DNA from: an uncultured Polymorphobacter sp.
GTDB lineage: Bacteria > Pseudomonadota > Alphaproteobacteria > Sphingomonadales > Sphingomonadaceae
Length of the DNA stretch: 11,944 nucleotides
NCBI GenBank assembly: GCA_937871645.1
Contig: CALMPZ010000272.1
Coordinates: forward strand, 1-11,944
Reading direction: 5' to 3'
Shown piece after piece: positions 1 through 7,665 of this stretch (position 1 is the first letter of the stretch; every line of letters begins with the position of its first letter). The notes under the pieces were generated by a model. It was given only the letters and a program-made list of their open reading frames with translations, did no database searches and was not told the origin of the DNA. Made by a program: the position numbers and the translations under genes.

Positions 1-2
1 CG

Positions 3-1124
3 GGCAACCTCGGCGTCGGCGCGCTCAGCGTCGGCAACATCGCGCTGGCGCGCCGCGCCGCCGAGCGCGCCGGCCTGACGCCGAAATTCACCGTCATCGG
101 CCCGCGCGAGCCCGGCCCGGTCTACATCAGCGGCCCCGACATCAGCGCGCGCGAAATCACGGGACGCTACATGGCCTCGCCCGGCGGCTACTGGGCCGAC
201 CTCGGCCATCTCGACTATGTGCTCGACATCGGCGCCGGCGACAGCTTCGCCGACATCTACCCCGACAAGCGCTTCGCTTACATCATGGCGACCAAGGCGA
301 TGGCAATTGCCCGCGGTGTGCCGATGATCCTGTCCCCGCAAACCATCGGGCCGTTCTCGCGCCAACCGCACTCGGCCGCCGCCGCATGGGCCTGCACGCG
401 CGCTCAGGCGGTGTTCGCGCGCGACCCCCTGTCGATGGCGGCGCTCGCCAAACTCGCACCGCACGCCAAAGCGTTCCAGGCGGTCGATGTCGCGTTCGCG
501 CTGCCGTTCGAACGCCAGCCCAAATCTACCGGCAAACCACGCATCGGCATCAACGTGTCGGGGCTGCTGTTCAGCGGCGGCTACACCGGCAAGAACGAAT
601 TCGGCATCGAAGTCGATTATGCGGCGCTAACCCGCGGGCTGGTCGCGGCGTTGCTGGCGCGCGGCGATGTCGAGGTCATGCTGTTCGGCCATGTCAATTC
701 GCCGCTGCCCAACGATGATGACGGCGTTGCCGTCGATGCATTGGCACGTGAGTTCCCCGGTGCCACCAAAGTCGCGCCGTTCACCTCGCCATCCGAAGCC
801 AAGTCGTTCATTTCGGGCCTCGATTTCGTCGTCGGCGCACGCATGCACGCGACCATCGCCGCCTATTCGAGCGGCGTGCCGGTCGTGCCGGTGTCGTACA
901 GCCGCAAGTTCGAAGGGCTGTTCGGCGGGCTCGGCTATGACTGGATGGTGCCGGTGCGCGGGCTGACCACCGACGCCGCGATTACCTATGTCCTGAACGC
1001 CTACGAACGCCGCGCCGAACTCGCCGCCGACATCGCGCGCGGCTCGGCCATCGTCGAAGCGGGTTTGGAAACCTATGTCGCCGAACTGACGCGGTGCTTT
1101 ACCGCTGCGGCAGCGCGCCGGTGA
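3..1124 (+). CDS. Polysaccharide pyruvyl transferase family protein (5' partial)
   Basis: The reading frame is open from the left edge, so the true start lies outside the window. The first visible residues, GNLGVGALSVGN, match the N-terminal Gly/Asn-rich nucleotide-binding loop of this family, so probably only some 10-20 residues are missing. Further family landmarks follow in order: DIGAGDSFAD, SPQTIGPFS, VFARDPLSM and, near the C-terminus, VVGARMHATIAA followed by GVPVVPVSYSRKFEG. In the family (WcaK, CsaB and relatives) the enzyme moves pyruvate from phosphoenolpyruvate to a sugar as a ketal, although many members are uncharacterised. It acts at the cytoplasmic side of exopolysaccharide assembly. 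The stop overlaps the start of the next gene by 4 bp (GTGA), so the two are probably translated together. Family membership is clear; pyruvylation of a specific sugar is inference. Confidence 0.9.
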   Translation, partial: GNLGVGALSVGNIALARRAAERAGLTPKFTVIGPREPGPVYISGPDISAREITGRYMASPGGYWADLGHLDYVLDIGAGDSFADIYPDKRFAYIMATKAMAIARGVPMILSPQTIGPFSRQPHSAAAAWACTRAQAVFARDPLSMAALAKLAPHAKAFQAVDVAFALPFERQPKSTGKPRIGINVSGLLFSGGYTGKNEFGIEVDYAALTRGLVAALLARGDVEVMLFGHVNSPLPNDDDGVAVDALAREFPGATKVAPFTSPSEAKSFISGLDFVVGARMHATIAAYSSGVPVVPVSYSRKFEGLFGGLGYDWMVPVRGLTTDAAITYVLNAYERRAELAADIARGSAIVEAGLETYVAELTRCFTAAAARR

Positions 1125-2344
1125 GCAACTTTACCTCCCCGACGCTCAAGCGTGTCGTCGACGGGCAGCTGTGCGTCGGCTGCGGCCTGTGCGCCGCCGC
1201 CGCACCCGCTGCCGTCACCATGCAGCGCGACGGCAAGCTCGGTTACCTGCGCCCCGTCGAAACCGCCTGCGTATCGCCGGCGGCAGAGGCCGTGATTTCC
1301 AGCGCGTGTCCGGGCGCCACCGTCGCCCCGTGGCAGCCGGCCCCTGCGACCTCGGCGCTCTGGGGCCCGTACCAGTCGATCCACACCGGCCACTCGACCG
1401 ATGCCCAGGTGCGCTATGCCGGCTCGTCGGGCGGCGTCCTGTCTGGACTGCTGATCCACCTGTTCAACACCGGCGCCATCGACCGCGTCGTCCATGTCGC
1501 GATGGACCCGGACGCGCCGCTGCTGACGCATGTCGTGCGCAGTATCGGCCGCGACGATGTCGTGCGCGCGGCCGGCTCGCGCTATGCGCCGGTCGCGCCG
1601 CTCGCCGCGATTGCCGCCGAACTCGATGCCGGTGGCCGCTTCGCGTTCGTCGGCAAGCCTTGCGATGTCTCTGCGCTGCGCCAATGGGCAAGGCACGACC
1701 CGCGCATCGACGCGCAGGTTGTCGTCATGCTGTCGTTCTTCTGTGCCGGCACGCCGTCGCAGGCCGGCACCGACCGCATCATCAAGCGGCTCGGCGCCAA
1801 CACCGGCAAGCTGGCGTCGTTCCGCTACCGCGGTGACGGCTGGCCGGGCTATGCCACCGCCGTCGAAGCCGATGGCCGCACGACGCGGATGAGCTATGCC
1901 GCGAGCTGGGGCGAAATCCTCAGCCGCGAAGTGCAATATCGCTGCAAGATCTGCCCCGATGCGGTCGGCGGCGTCGCCGACATTGCCGCTGCCGACGCCT
2001 GGTACGGCGACGATTCGGGCTACCCGACCTTCGAGGAAGCCGATGGCCGCAGCCTGATCATGGCGCGTTCCCCACGCGGTGCGGCACTGCTGGCTGCTGC
2101 TGAAGCGGCGGGCGCGATCGCCACGACTCCGCTCGACGTGGGCGAGATCATCAAGATGCAGCCGCACCAGGCGCGCCGCAAGCGCCTCGTCGCATCGCGC
2201 ATCGCCGCGCTGACCGCGACCTTCCAGCCCAGGCCGCGCACCGACGGCACCGGCGTCGAAACCGCCGCCAAGCTCGCACCTTTCGCCGAACAGCTCCGCA
2301 GCTTTGCCGGTTCGGTAAGGCGAATCTTAGCCGACAAGCGCTAA
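1121..2344 (+). CDS. FrhB-like iron-sulfur protein (coenzyme F420 hydrogenase/dehydrogenase beta subunit family)
   Basis: A 407-residue protein if translation starts at GTG 1121, chosen because it forms a GTGA overlap with the preceding stop and places the first cysteine cluster at residue 18, as usual for the family. An in-frame ATG at 1094 would lie inside the upstream gene. The N-terminus has a ferredoxin-like CVGCGLC (Cys18, 21, 24), but the expected fourth cysteine before Pro is Ala28. Other family marks are SSGGVLSGLL (102-111), VGKPCDVSALR (178-188), FRYRGDGWPG (234-243) and CKICPDAVGGVADIAAADAW (275-294). Real F420 hydrogenase subunits reduce F420, but homologues sit in many bacterial polysaccharide loci beside pyruvyl transferases, where their reaction is unknown. 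The neighbour here fits that pattern. A redox or glycan-modifying role is inference, and the F420 name should not be read as evidence for F420. Confidence 0.87.
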   Translation: MSNFTSPTLKRVVDGQLCVGCGLCAAAAPAAVTMQRDGKLGYLRPVETACVSPAAEAVISSACPGATVAPWQPAPATSALWGPYQSIHTGHSTDAQVRYAGSSGGVLSGLLIHLFNTGAIDRVVHVAMDPDAPLLTHVVRSIGRDDVVRAAGSRYAPVAPLAAIAAELDAGGRFAFVGKPCDVSALRQWARHDPRIDAQVVVMLSFFCAGTPSQAGTDRIIKRLGANTGKLASFRYRGDGWPGYATAVEADGRTTRMSYAASWGEILSREVQYRCKICPDAVGGVADIAAADAWYGDDSGYPTFEEADGRSLIMARSPRGAALLAAAEAAGAIATTPLDVGEIIKMQPHQARRKRLVASRIAALTATFQPRPRTDGTGVETAAKLAPFAEQLRSFAGSVRRILADKR

Positions 2345-2407
2345 GCGGGATGACGCCTGCTGTCGATTTGGCTATCGGACATCAGCAATATCAATCGCCA
2401 CGGCCAT

Positions 2408-2414
2408 AGGAGAG
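2408..2414 (+). promoter_or_regulatory. Ribosome binding site for rmlA (TTG start)
   Basis: AGGAGAG lies 4 bases before the TTG at 2419. This strong Shine-Dalgarno sequence supports the TTG as the rmlA start, and the resulting N-terminus [13 protein letters not shown] matches the family. The 74-bp gap 2345-2418 before the gene is the only real intergenic space in the plus-strand operon. It could hold a promoter, but I see no convincing -35/-10 pair in it. Confidence 0.7.
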
Positions 2415-2418
2415 CATC

Positions 2419-3300
2419 TTGCGACGCGGTATTATTCTGGCTGGCGGCTCCGGTACGCGCCTCTATCCGCTGACCAAGCCGGTCAGCAAGCAGCTGATGC
2501 CGGTCTATGACAAGCCGATGATCTATTACCCGCTGTCGGTGCTGATGCTCGCCGGGGTGCGCGAAGTGATGATCATCACGACGCCCGAGGATTCCACAGC
2601 GTTCCGCAACCTGCTCGGCAACGGCAGCGACTGGGGCATCAGCCTGACCTATGCTGTACAGCCCGAGCCCAAGGGGCTGGCGCAGGCCTATCACATCGGC
2701 GCCGACTTCATCGGCAAGGACCCGTCGGTGCTGATCCTGGGCGACAATATCTTCTACGGCCATGGCTTCCCCGGCCTGCTGCGCGACGCCGATGCGCGCA
2801 CCGAAGGCGCCACGGTGTTCGGATACTACGTCAAGGACCCGCAAGCCTATGGCGTCGTATCGTTCGATGCCAATGGCCGCGCCGCGACGATCGAGGAAAA
2901 GCCGGCGCACCCCAAGTCGAACTATGCTGTCACCGGTCTGTATTTCTACGATGGCAACGCCGTCGACTATGCGCGCTCCGTCAAACCCTCGGCGCGCGGC
3001 GAGCTTGAGATCACCGACCTCAACCGTATCTACCTCGAAGCCGGCAAGCTCAATGTCGAGCTGATGGGGCGCGGTTACGCCTGGCTCGATACCGGTACGC
3101 ACGGTTCGCTGCTCGATGCCGGGCTGTATGTCCGCATTGTCGAGGAGCGCCAGGGCCTGAAGATCTGCTGCCCCGAGGAAATCGCCTGGCGCAGCGGCTT
3201 CATCGATGCCGCCCAGCTCCGCCGCCTTGCCGAGCCGCTGCGCAAGAGCGGTTACGGCGAATATCTGCTGACCCAGCTCGAAATGGGCGCGGTGACATGA
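2419..3300 (+). CDS. rmlA: Glucose-1-phosphate thymidylyltransferase RmlA
   Basis: This enzyme makes dTDP-glucose and pyrophosphate from dTTP and glucose-1-phosphate, the first step to dTDP-L-rhamnose in the cytoplasm. At 293 residues it has the normal length. The N-terminal nucleotidyltransferase loop is [11 protein letters not shown] (9-19), with the conserved SKQL (Lys24) next and [12 protein letters not shown] after it. LGDNIFYG (108-114) carries the metal-binding Asp109. [33 protein letters not shown] and [16 protein letters not shown] are family signatures for sugar binding and the C-terminal region. The start is TTG, supported by AGGAGAG just upstream. Its TGA overlaps the ATG of rmlC by 4 bp. 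dTDP-rhamnose usually inhibits this enzyme allosterically, but that cannot be judged from sequence alone. Identification is secure. Confidence 0.97.
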   Translation: MRRGIILAGGSGTRLYPLTKPVSKQLMPVYDKPMIYYPLSVLMLAGVREVMIITTPEDSTAFRNLLGNGSDWGISLTYAVQPEPKGLAQAYHIGADFIGKDPSVLILGDNIFYGHGFPGLLRDADARTEGATVFGYYVKDPQAYGVVSFDANGRAATIEEKPAHPKSNYAVTGLYFYDGNAVDYARSVKPSARGELEITDLNRIYLEAGKLNVELMGRGYAWLDTGTHGSLLDAGLYVRIVEERQGLKICCPEEIAWRSGFIDAAQLRRLAEPLRKSGYGEYLLTQLEMGAVT

Positions 3301-3839
3301 ACGTCATCGACACCCCCCTGCCCGGCGTCAAGCTGATCGAGCCCAAGGTGTTCGGCGACGACCGCGGCTTCTTCCTCGAAAGCTGGAACGCCGCCGCGTT
3401 TGCCGCCGCCGGGCTCGACCTCAATTTCGTGCAGGACAACCACAGCCGCTCGGCCAAGGGCGTGTTGCGCGGGCTGCACTATCAGATCGTCGAACCGCAG
3501 GGGAAACTGGTGCGCGTCACCGCCGGCGCGGTGTTCGACGTCGCCGTCGATATCCGCCGCTCCTCCCCGCATTTCGGCCGCTGGGTCGGCTATGAACTGT
3601 CGGAGGCCAACAAGCGCATGCTGTGGGTGCCGCCGGGCTTCGCGCACGGCTTTGCGGTGCTCAGCGACAGCGCCGATTTCCTGTACAAATGCACGACGCT
3701 CTACGCGCCGGCGCACGACCGTGGCATCGCGTGGAACGACCCCGCCATCGGCATCGACTGGCCGATCGACGGCGCGCCACTGCTGTCGGGCAAGGATGCC
3801 GCCGCGCCATTGCTCGCTGACGCGGAGGTGTTCGCATGA
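3297..3839 (+). CDS. rmlC: dTDP-4-dehydrorhamnose 3,5-epimerase RmlC
   Basis: A cupin enzyme of 180 residues, the usual length, that epimerises dTDP-4-keto-6-deoxyglucose at C3 and C5, the third step of the rhamnose pathway. [11 protein letters not shown] (21-31) and [19 protein letters not shown] (45-63) are hallmark segments. His61 in GLHYQ is the expected catalytic base, and FLYKCTTLY (128-136) supplies the active-site Tyr130/Lys131. [10 protein letters not shown] (110-119) is the second cupin strand motif. [12 protein letters not shown] (145-156) is the conserved C-terminal segment. The ATG overlaps the rmlA stop (ATGA), and the TGA overlaps the rmlD start in the same way, so translation is likely coupled on both sides. 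Nothing is missing from the active site. Identification is secure. Confidence 0.96.
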   Translation: MNVIDTPLPGVKLIEPKVFGDDRGFFLESWNAAAFAAAGLDLNFVQDNHSRSAKGVLRGLHYQIVEPQGKLVRVTAGAVFDVAVDIRRSSPHFGRWVGYELSEANKRMLWVPPGFAHGFAVLSDSADFLYKCTTLYAPAHDRGIAWNDPAIGIDWPIDGAPLLSGKDAAAPLLADAEVFA

Positions 3840-4696
3840 AGGTTCTGATTGCCGGTAGCGCCGGGCAGCTCGGGCGTGCATTGCAGGCCACCGCGCCAGC
3901 GAACGTCACCGTCATCGCGCCGCCCGAGGTCGATTTCGACATTTGCGACCCCGAAGCCGTGGCGCGCGTCGTGGCCGCCGCCGCACCGGCGCTGGTCATC
4001 AATGCCGCCGCCTATACCGCCGTCGACAAGGCCGAAACCGAAGCCGCCATCGCGCAGCGCGTCAACGTCAACGCCGTCGGGTTGCTGGCGTCGGCGGCGC
4101 GCAACGCCGGCGCGGGCTTCGTCCATGTCTCGACCGACTTCATTTTTGATGGCACCGCGCAACTGCCCTACCCCCCCGATGCGCTGCCCAACCCGCTCGG
4201 CGTCTATGGCCGCACCAAGCTCGAGGGCGAGGAGGCAGCGCGCGACCTGCACGGCAATCCGCTGATCGTCCGCACCGCGTGGGTCTATGCCGCCAAGGGC
4301 GCCAACTTCGTCGCCACCATGCTGCGGCTGATGCGCGAACGCAGCGAACTCGGCGTGGTTGCCGACCAGATCGGCACGCCGACGCATGTGCCGACCTTGG
4401 CGCGCACCATCTGGACGCTGGCGCAGGGCGGCCACACCGGCACCTTCCACGCCACCGATGCCGGCGTCGCGTCATGGTATGATTTCGCCGTCGCGATCCA
4501 TGAGGAAGCGCTGGCGCTCGGGCTGCTGACCACGCCGGTGACCGTCAAGCCGATCCGCACGTCGGATTACCCCACCCCGGCGCAGCGCCCAGCCTACTCA
4601 GTGCTCGACAAAAGCGCGACCTGGGCGCTGACCGGGCTTCCCAACCATTGGCGCGTCGAACTGCGCGCCTGCCTGCAGGAACTTGCCCGTGGCTAA
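3836..4696 (+). CDS. rmlD: dTDP-4-dehydrorhamnose reductase RmlD
   Basis: An extended short-chain dehydrogenase/reductase of 286 residues that reduces dTDP-4-keto-L-rhamnose with NAD(P)H to dTDP-L-rhamnose, the last step. The N-terminal Rossmann loop is GSAGQLG (7-13). VINAAAYTAVDKAE (54-67) is strongly typical of RmlD. The catalytic Thr100 lies in HVSTDFIFDG, and the YxxxK pair is Tyr124/Lys128 in GVYGRTK. VRTAWVY and VADQIGTPTHVPTLA mark the substrate-binding half. The start codon overlaps the rmlC stop by 4 bp. The 3' end overlaps rmlB by 8 bp, with the rmlB ribosome binding site inside this gene. Identification is secure. Confidence 0.96.
   Translation: MKVLIAGSAGQLGRALQATAPANVTVIAPPEVDFDICDPEAVARVVAAAAPALVINAAAYTAVDKAETEAAIAQRVNVNAVGLLASAARNAGAGFVHVSTDFIFDGTAQLPYPPDALPNPLGVYGRTKLEGEEAARDLHGNPLIVRTAWVYAAKGANFVATMLRLMRERSELGVVADQIGTPTHVPTLARTIWTLAQGGHTGTFHATDAGVASWYDFAVAIHEEALALGLLTTPVTVKPIRTSDYPTPAQRPAYSVLDKSATWALTGLPNHWRVELRACLQELARG
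4677..4681 (+). promoter_or_regulatory. Ribosome binding site deciding the rmlB start
   Basis: AGGAA lies inside the end of rmlD. It is 7 bases before GTG 4689 but only 1 base before TTG 4683, so spacing favours the GTG as the rmlB start. Confidence 0.6.
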
Positions 4697-5786
4697 TCTG
4701 CTCGTGACCGGCGGCGCCGGCTTCATCGGTGCCAATTTCGTCCACTATTGGCGCGCCCGCCACCCCGGCGACAGCATCACCGTGCTCGACGCGCTGACCT
4801 ATGCCGGCAACCGCGCCAATCTCGCAGGGGCCAATGCTGTTGGCTTTGTCGAAGCCGATATCCGCGACCAGGGCACCGTTGAAACGCTGCTGCGCGAGCA
4901 AAACATCGACACGCTGGTGCACTTTGCCGCCGAAAGCCATGTCGACCGCTCGATCCACGGCCCCGACGCGTTTATCGACACCAACGTGCTCGGCACGCAC
5001 AGCCTGCTCAAGGCGGCGCGGACAGTGTGGCTCGGCGAAACCCGCAAGCCGCACCGCTTCCACCATGTCTCGACCGACGAAGTCTATGGCAGCCTCGGCG
5101 CCGATGATCCGGCGTTCAGCGAAATCACCCCCTACGCGCCCAACTCGCCCTATTCGGCCTCCAAAGCCGCGTCGGACCATCTGGTGCGCGCCTATCACCA
5201 CACCTACGGGCTCGATGTCACGACGTCGAACTGCTCGAACAATTACGGGCCGTATCAATTCCCCGAAAAGCTGATCCCGCTGTTCCTGATCAACGCGCTG
5301 CACGGCCGGTCGCTGCCGATCTACGGCGATGGCATGAACGTGCGCGACTGGCTGCATGTCGAAGACCATTGCCGCGGCATCGAGCTGGTCATTCAAAAAG
5401 GCCGCGTCGGTGAAACCTATTGCATCGGCGGCGGCGAAGAACTCGCCAACCTGACCGTTATCGACACGCTGTGCGCGGCGGTCGATGCGGCATTTGCCGG
5501 CGATGCGTCGCTCAAGGCGCGCTACCCGAACGCGCCCGCAGCCCAAGGTAAGCCCACCGACAGCCTGAAGACCTGGGTCAAGGACCGCCCCGGCCATGAC
5601 CGCCGCTACGCCATTGACGAACGCAAGATCCGCGACGAACTCGGCTATGTGCCCGCACGCGATTTTGCCACCGGCTTTGCCGCGACCTTGCGCTGGTACA
5701 TCGACAACGAACCGTGGTGGCAGGCGATTCTCGATGGCAGCTACCGCGACTGGGTGGCGACCAACTACGGCGACCGCGCCGGATGA
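4689..5786 (+). CDS. rmlB: dTDP-glucose 4,6-dehydratase RmlB
   Basis: This NAD+-dependent short-chain dehydrogenase turns dTDP-glucose into dTDP-4-keto-6-deoxyglucose, the second step of the rhamnose pathway. With the GTG start at 4689 it has 365 residues and begins MANLLVTGGAGFIG, placing the Rossmann GGAGFIG at 8-14. Catalytic Thr129, Asp130 and Glu131 lie in HVSTDEVYGS, and the YxxxK pair is Tyr155/Lys159 in SPYSASKAASDHL. NCSNNYGPYQFPEKLIP, YGDGMNVRDWLHVEDHC and KDRPGHDRRYAID are diagnostic. A TTG at 4683 is an alternative start but has poor ribosome binding site spacing. It is the last of the four rml genes, and the next gene, nhaA, starts on its stop codon (ATGA). Identification is secure; only the start is slightly open. 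Confidence 0.97.
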   Translation: MANLLVTGGAGFIGANFVHYWRARHPGDSITVLDALTYAGNRANLAGANAVGFVEADIRDQGTVETLLREQNIDTLVHFAAESHVDRSIHGPDAFIDTNVLGTHSLLKAARTVWLGETRKPHRFHHVSTDEVYGSLGADDPAFSEITPYAPNSPYSASKAASDHLVRAYHHTYGLDVTTSNCSNNYGPYQFPEKLIPLFLINALHGRSLPIYGDGMNVRDWLHVEDHCRGIELVIQKGRVGETYCIGGGEELANLTVIDTLCAAVDAAFAGDASLKARYPNAPAAQGKPTDSLKTWVKDRPGHDRRYAIDERKIRDELGYVPARDFATGFAATLRWYIDNEPWWQAILDGSYRDWVATNYGDRAG

Positions 5787-6967
5787 CCAACGCCGCCCCG
5801 CGCTGGCGCCCTGCCTCGACGCTGCGCCAGTTCCTCGCGACCGAGGCGGCGGGCGGCTATATCCTGATGGCGGCGGCGGCGGCGGCGCTGATCGTCGCCA
5901 ACTCGCCACTGTCGGGTTTCTACGCGCACACGCTGCACATCGAATTCGCCGGCCACAGCCTGCTGCACTGGGTCAACGACGGGTTGATGGCGGTGTTCTT
6001 CCTGCTCATCGGGCTCGAGGTCAAACGCGAACTCATCGACGGCGAACTCGCCACCAACGCACGGCGCATCCTGCCCGGCGCGGCAGCGATTGCCGGTATG
6101 GCGGTACCGGCGCTGATCTACCTCGCGTTCAACTATCAGGATCCGGCGCACCGCGACGGCTGGGCGATTCCGGCGGCGACCGATATCGCGTTTGCGCTCG
6201 GCGTGCTGGCGCTGCTCGGCAGCCGCGTGCCCGGCTCGCTCAAGATATTGCTCACCGCGATTGCCATCATCGACGATCTCGGCGCGATCATCATCATCGC
6301 CGTCGCCTATACCGCGAAGCTCGACTTCCTCGATCTCGGACTGGCGTGTGCGGGCCTGCTGGTACTCGTCGGGCTCAACCGCTTCAAGGTCACCGCGCTT
6401 GCCCCCTATCTGATCATCGGCGTTTTCGTCTGGTACGAGACCCTGCTGTCGGGCGTCCATGCGACGCTGGCCGGAGTCGCGGTGGCGTTGACCATTCCGC
6501 TGCGTACCGGCGCGCACCACGGTGCCGACGGCCATTCGCCGTTGCACAAGCTCGAACACGCGCTGGCGCCGATCGTCGCGTTCGCCATCGTGCCGATCTT
6601 CGGTTTCGCCAATGCCGGCGTGTCGCTGCTCGACATTGCGCCCAGCACCGCGCTGGGCGGTGTGCCGGTCGGCGTCGCGCTCGGGCTGTTCCTCGGCAAG
6701 CAGCTCGGCGTGTTTGGGGCGATCTGGGTGATGGTCAAGCTCGACTATGCCGACATGCCCGTCGATGCCACGTGGCGGCAGATCTACGGCGTCGCCATCC
6801 TGTGCGGCATCGGCTTCACGATGAGCCTGTTCATCGCGGCGCTGGCGTTCGGCCAGGGCTCGGCGGAAAACGAGATTGCCAAGATCGGCATTCTCGCCGG
6901 CTCGTTCATGTCGGCGCTGACGGGCTGGGCCTTGCTCGCCGGCAGCAGCAGGGACCGCCGCGGATGA
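5783..6967 (+). CDS. nhaA: Na+/H+ antiporter NhaA
   Basis: An inner-membrane antiporter that expels Na+ (or Li+) in exchange for protons, serving pH and salt balance. The 394-residue protein is hydrophobic throughout, as expected for a family with about 12 membrane helices. Key positions known from E. coli NhaA are all present: AATDIAFALG with Asp134 (Asp133 there), IAIIDDLGAIII with Asp164/Asp165 (Asp163/Asp164), LLSGVHATLAG with His226 (His225) and GLFLGKQLG with Lys306 (Lys300). FGFANAGVSL (273-282) and CGIGFTMSLFIAALAF are further signatures. ATG 5783 was chosen because it overlaps the rmlB stop. The same frame stays open to an ATG at 5714, but that lies deep in rmlB. The position directly behind rmlB suggests co-expression with rhamnose synthesis. 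Identification is secure. Confidence 0.97.
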   Translation: MTNAAPRWRPASTLRQFLATEAAGGYILMAAAAAALIVANSPLSGFYAHTLHIEFAGHSLLHWVNDGLMAVFFLLIGLEVKRELIDGELATNARRILPGAAAIAGMAVPALIYLAFNYQDPAHRDGWAIPAATDIAFALGVLALLGSRVPGSLKILLTAIAIIDDLGAIIIIAVAYTAKLDFLDLGLACAGLLVLVGLNRFKVTALAPYLIIGVFVWYETLLSGVHATLAGVAVALTIPLRTGAHHGADGHSPLHKLEHALAPIVAFAIVPIFGFANAGVSLLDIAPSTALGGVPVGVALGLFLGKQLGVFGAIWVMVKLDYADMPVDATWRQIYGVAILCGIGFTMSLFIAALAFGQGSAENEIAKIGILAGSFMSALTGWALLAGSSRDRRG

Positions 6968-7647
6968 GCTGGCTACGCCGCCATCTCAACTTCAATTTCT
7001 TTCTGGTGGTGTTCGTCATCGCCGCCGCCAGCACCCGGCTGATCAACGGCCAGACCACCACCGGGCGCGCGCTGCTCATCGGCTTCGATATCGCGGCGTT
7101 CCTGTTCCTGCTGCGGATGCTGCCGCTGTTCGTGGCGTTCAGCGTTGCCGATCTGCGCGCGCGCGCCAAACTCAGCGGCGGCGACCATCACGGGCTGCTG
7201 ATGATCGGCGGCGTCGTCATCGCGATCGTCATGGTGGCGCTGCTCAGCGAGCTTGAGGACAGCCAGTCGATTACAATCCTGCTCAGCGCCGGCACGCTCG
7301 TGCTGGCGTGGATTTTCGCCAACACGCTGTTCCTGCTGCATTATGCGCAAATCTATTATTCGCAGTATGACCATAAGGACCATCGCGGGCTGGTATTTCC
7401 CGGCAATGATCCCGAACCCGACGCCTGGGACTTCGCCTATTTCACCTTCACGCTGGCGATCATCTTTTCGGTGTCCGACGTCATCATCACCAGCCGCCGC
7501 ATCCGCCGCATCGCGATGTTCCACGGCATGCTGGCGTTCGTGTTCAACATCTTCGTCATCGGCATTTCGGTCGGGCTGATCGGCAATGCCTTTCAGGACA
7601 GGCTCCCCGATGCGCACGCAGCGACCATCAAAGTCTCCGAACGCTAG
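6964..7647 (+). CDS. DUF1345 domain-containing membrane protein
   Basis: A 227-residue integral membrane protein of unknown function. About six hydrophobic segments are visible, roughly at 10-27, 36-60, 78-96, 105-127, 156-173 and 185-208. The family signature is clear in the second half: LLHYAQIYYS, then GLVFPGNDPEPDAWDFAYF (142-160), FTLAIIFSVSDVIITSRRIR (162-181) and MFHGMLAFVFN. The start ATG overlaps the nhaA stop by 4 bp, making it the last gene of the coupled operon. The frame is open far upstream (to 5596), but that stretch is an out-of-frame shadow of rmlB and nhaA with no family similarity. It ends 18 bp from the convergent PEP-CTERM gene, with no evident terminator between them. 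A link to ion transport is suggested only by its place beside nhaA. Confidence 0.9.
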   Translation: MSWLRRHLNFNFFLVVFVIAAASTRLINGQTTTGRALLIGFDIAAFLFLLRMLPLFVAFSVADLRARAKLSGGDHHGLLMIGGVVIAIVMVALLSELEDSQSITILLSAGTLVLAWIFANTLFLLHYAQIYYSQYDHKDHRGLVFPGNDPEPDAWDFAYFTFTLAIIFSVSDVIITSRRIRRIAMFHGMLAFVFNIFVIGISVGLIGNAFQDRLPDAHAATIKVSER

Positions 7648-7665
7648 CGCTGCAGTTTCCGGGCA

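Noticed and set aside
1073..2167. 364-codon open frame on the minus strand
   Set aside because: Antisense shadow of the FrhB-like gene, which has clear family motifs; the minus frame is low-complexity Arg/Ala/Asp sequence.
4545..5909. 454-codon open frame on the minus strand
   Set aside because: Antisense to rmlB and the start of nhaA, both unmistakable; no motifs of its own.
5596..6963. Long N-terminal extension of the DUF1345 frame (683 codons in total)
   Set aside because: The extension overlaps rmlB and nhaA out of frame and has the Arg-rich composition of a shadow; the family similarity starts at ATG 6964.
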